Assembly (NCBI GenBank): GCA_944381295.1
Contig: CALWKP010000266.1
Span: 1-13,917 of the forward strand
Source: an uncultured Clostridia bacterium
GTDB taxonomy: Bacteria > Bacillota > Clostridia > Oscillospirales > Acutalibacteraceae
Direction: 5' to 3'
DNA: 13,917 bases
Shown here: positions 13,898 through 13,917 of the stretch, one piece after another
How the letters are laid out: each line of letters begins with the position of its first letter
How positions within the stretch are numbered: position 1 is the first letter of the stretch
The notes under the pieces: model-generated
Seen by the model: the letters and a program-made list of their open reading frames with translations, nothing else
What the model was told of the DNA's origin: nothing
Databases searched by the model: none
Program-made: the position numbers and the translations under genes

Positions 13898-13917
13898 AGA
13901 TCGGAAGAGCACACGTC
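13898..13917 (+). other. Illumina TruSeq adapter at the contig end
   Basis: The last 20 bases begin agatcggaagagcacac and match the start of the standard TruSeq Read 1 3' adapter. Coding similarity in the beta-helix gene stops exactly at this point. These bases are a library artefact and should be trimmed. Confidence 0.97.

Noticed and set aside
13898..13914. Start codon and residues MCSSDL for the last gene
   Set aside because: They are encoded by adapter sequence, not by the genome.

Overview
The window looks like a contig from a gut-dwelling Firmicute of class Clostridia, most likely Oscillospiraceae or Lachnospiraceae, probably assembled from a metagenome. The grounds are a bile-salt-hydrolase-type enzyme with the full catalytic set, an OmpR-type two-component system beside a PepSY lipoprotein, a short Cys-rich KTR protein of the kind carried on Firmicute conjugative elements, and strong AGGAGG-type ribosome binding sites with GTG/TTG starts. 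The last 20 bases (13898-13917) are Illumina TruSeq adapter, not genome, so the right-hand gene is cut off by the assembly and its apparent N-terminus is artificial.

Layout, left to right. (1) 1-570, + strand: the C-terminal end of an ABC-2 type permease and a 64-residue Cys-rich KTR protein, closed by a strong terminator; this looks like the edge of a mobile element. (2) 572-1960, +: an ABC exporter that keeps an intact ATPase domain but lacks its first transmembrane helices; its 5' part ends at the edge of region 1. (3) 1961-2445: gene-poor, with a terminator, a perfect 16-bp hairpin and a 16-bp tandem duplication. (4) 2446-6555: a carbohydrate-type locus of three genes. A URO-D family protein and a beta-helix protein resembling GH141 glycosidases lie on the minus strand, and an AraC regulator diverges from them. 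The 96-bp divergent promoter carries two direct repeats exactly 20 bp apart, next to a good -35/-10 pair. (5) 6556-7389: a non-coding stretch with an interrupted reading frame, then a Nudix hydrolase. (6) 7474-11046, minus: response regulator, histidine kinase and a five-PepSY-domain lipoprotein, ending in a 19-bp-stem terminator shared with the Nudix gene. (7) 11246-13147, +: consensus promoter, bile salt hydrolase and trmO, 16 bp apart and probably one operon. (8) 13110-13247: a nearly fully paired nested palindrome (22-bp outer stem enclosing three hairpins) that overlaps the end of trmO. (9) 13318-13897, minus: 5'-truncated left-handed beta-helix sugar-nucleotide-type protein, then adapter.

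How the genes may work together: the AraC protein probably switches the URO-D/GH141-like pair in response to a glycan. The two-component system probably senses envelope state and controls the PepSY lipoprotein. BSH gives bile tolerance in the gut. trmO and the beta-helix gene are housekeeping. The most unusual single structure is the cloverleaf palindrome at 13110-13247, which supplies the last codons and the stop of trmO.
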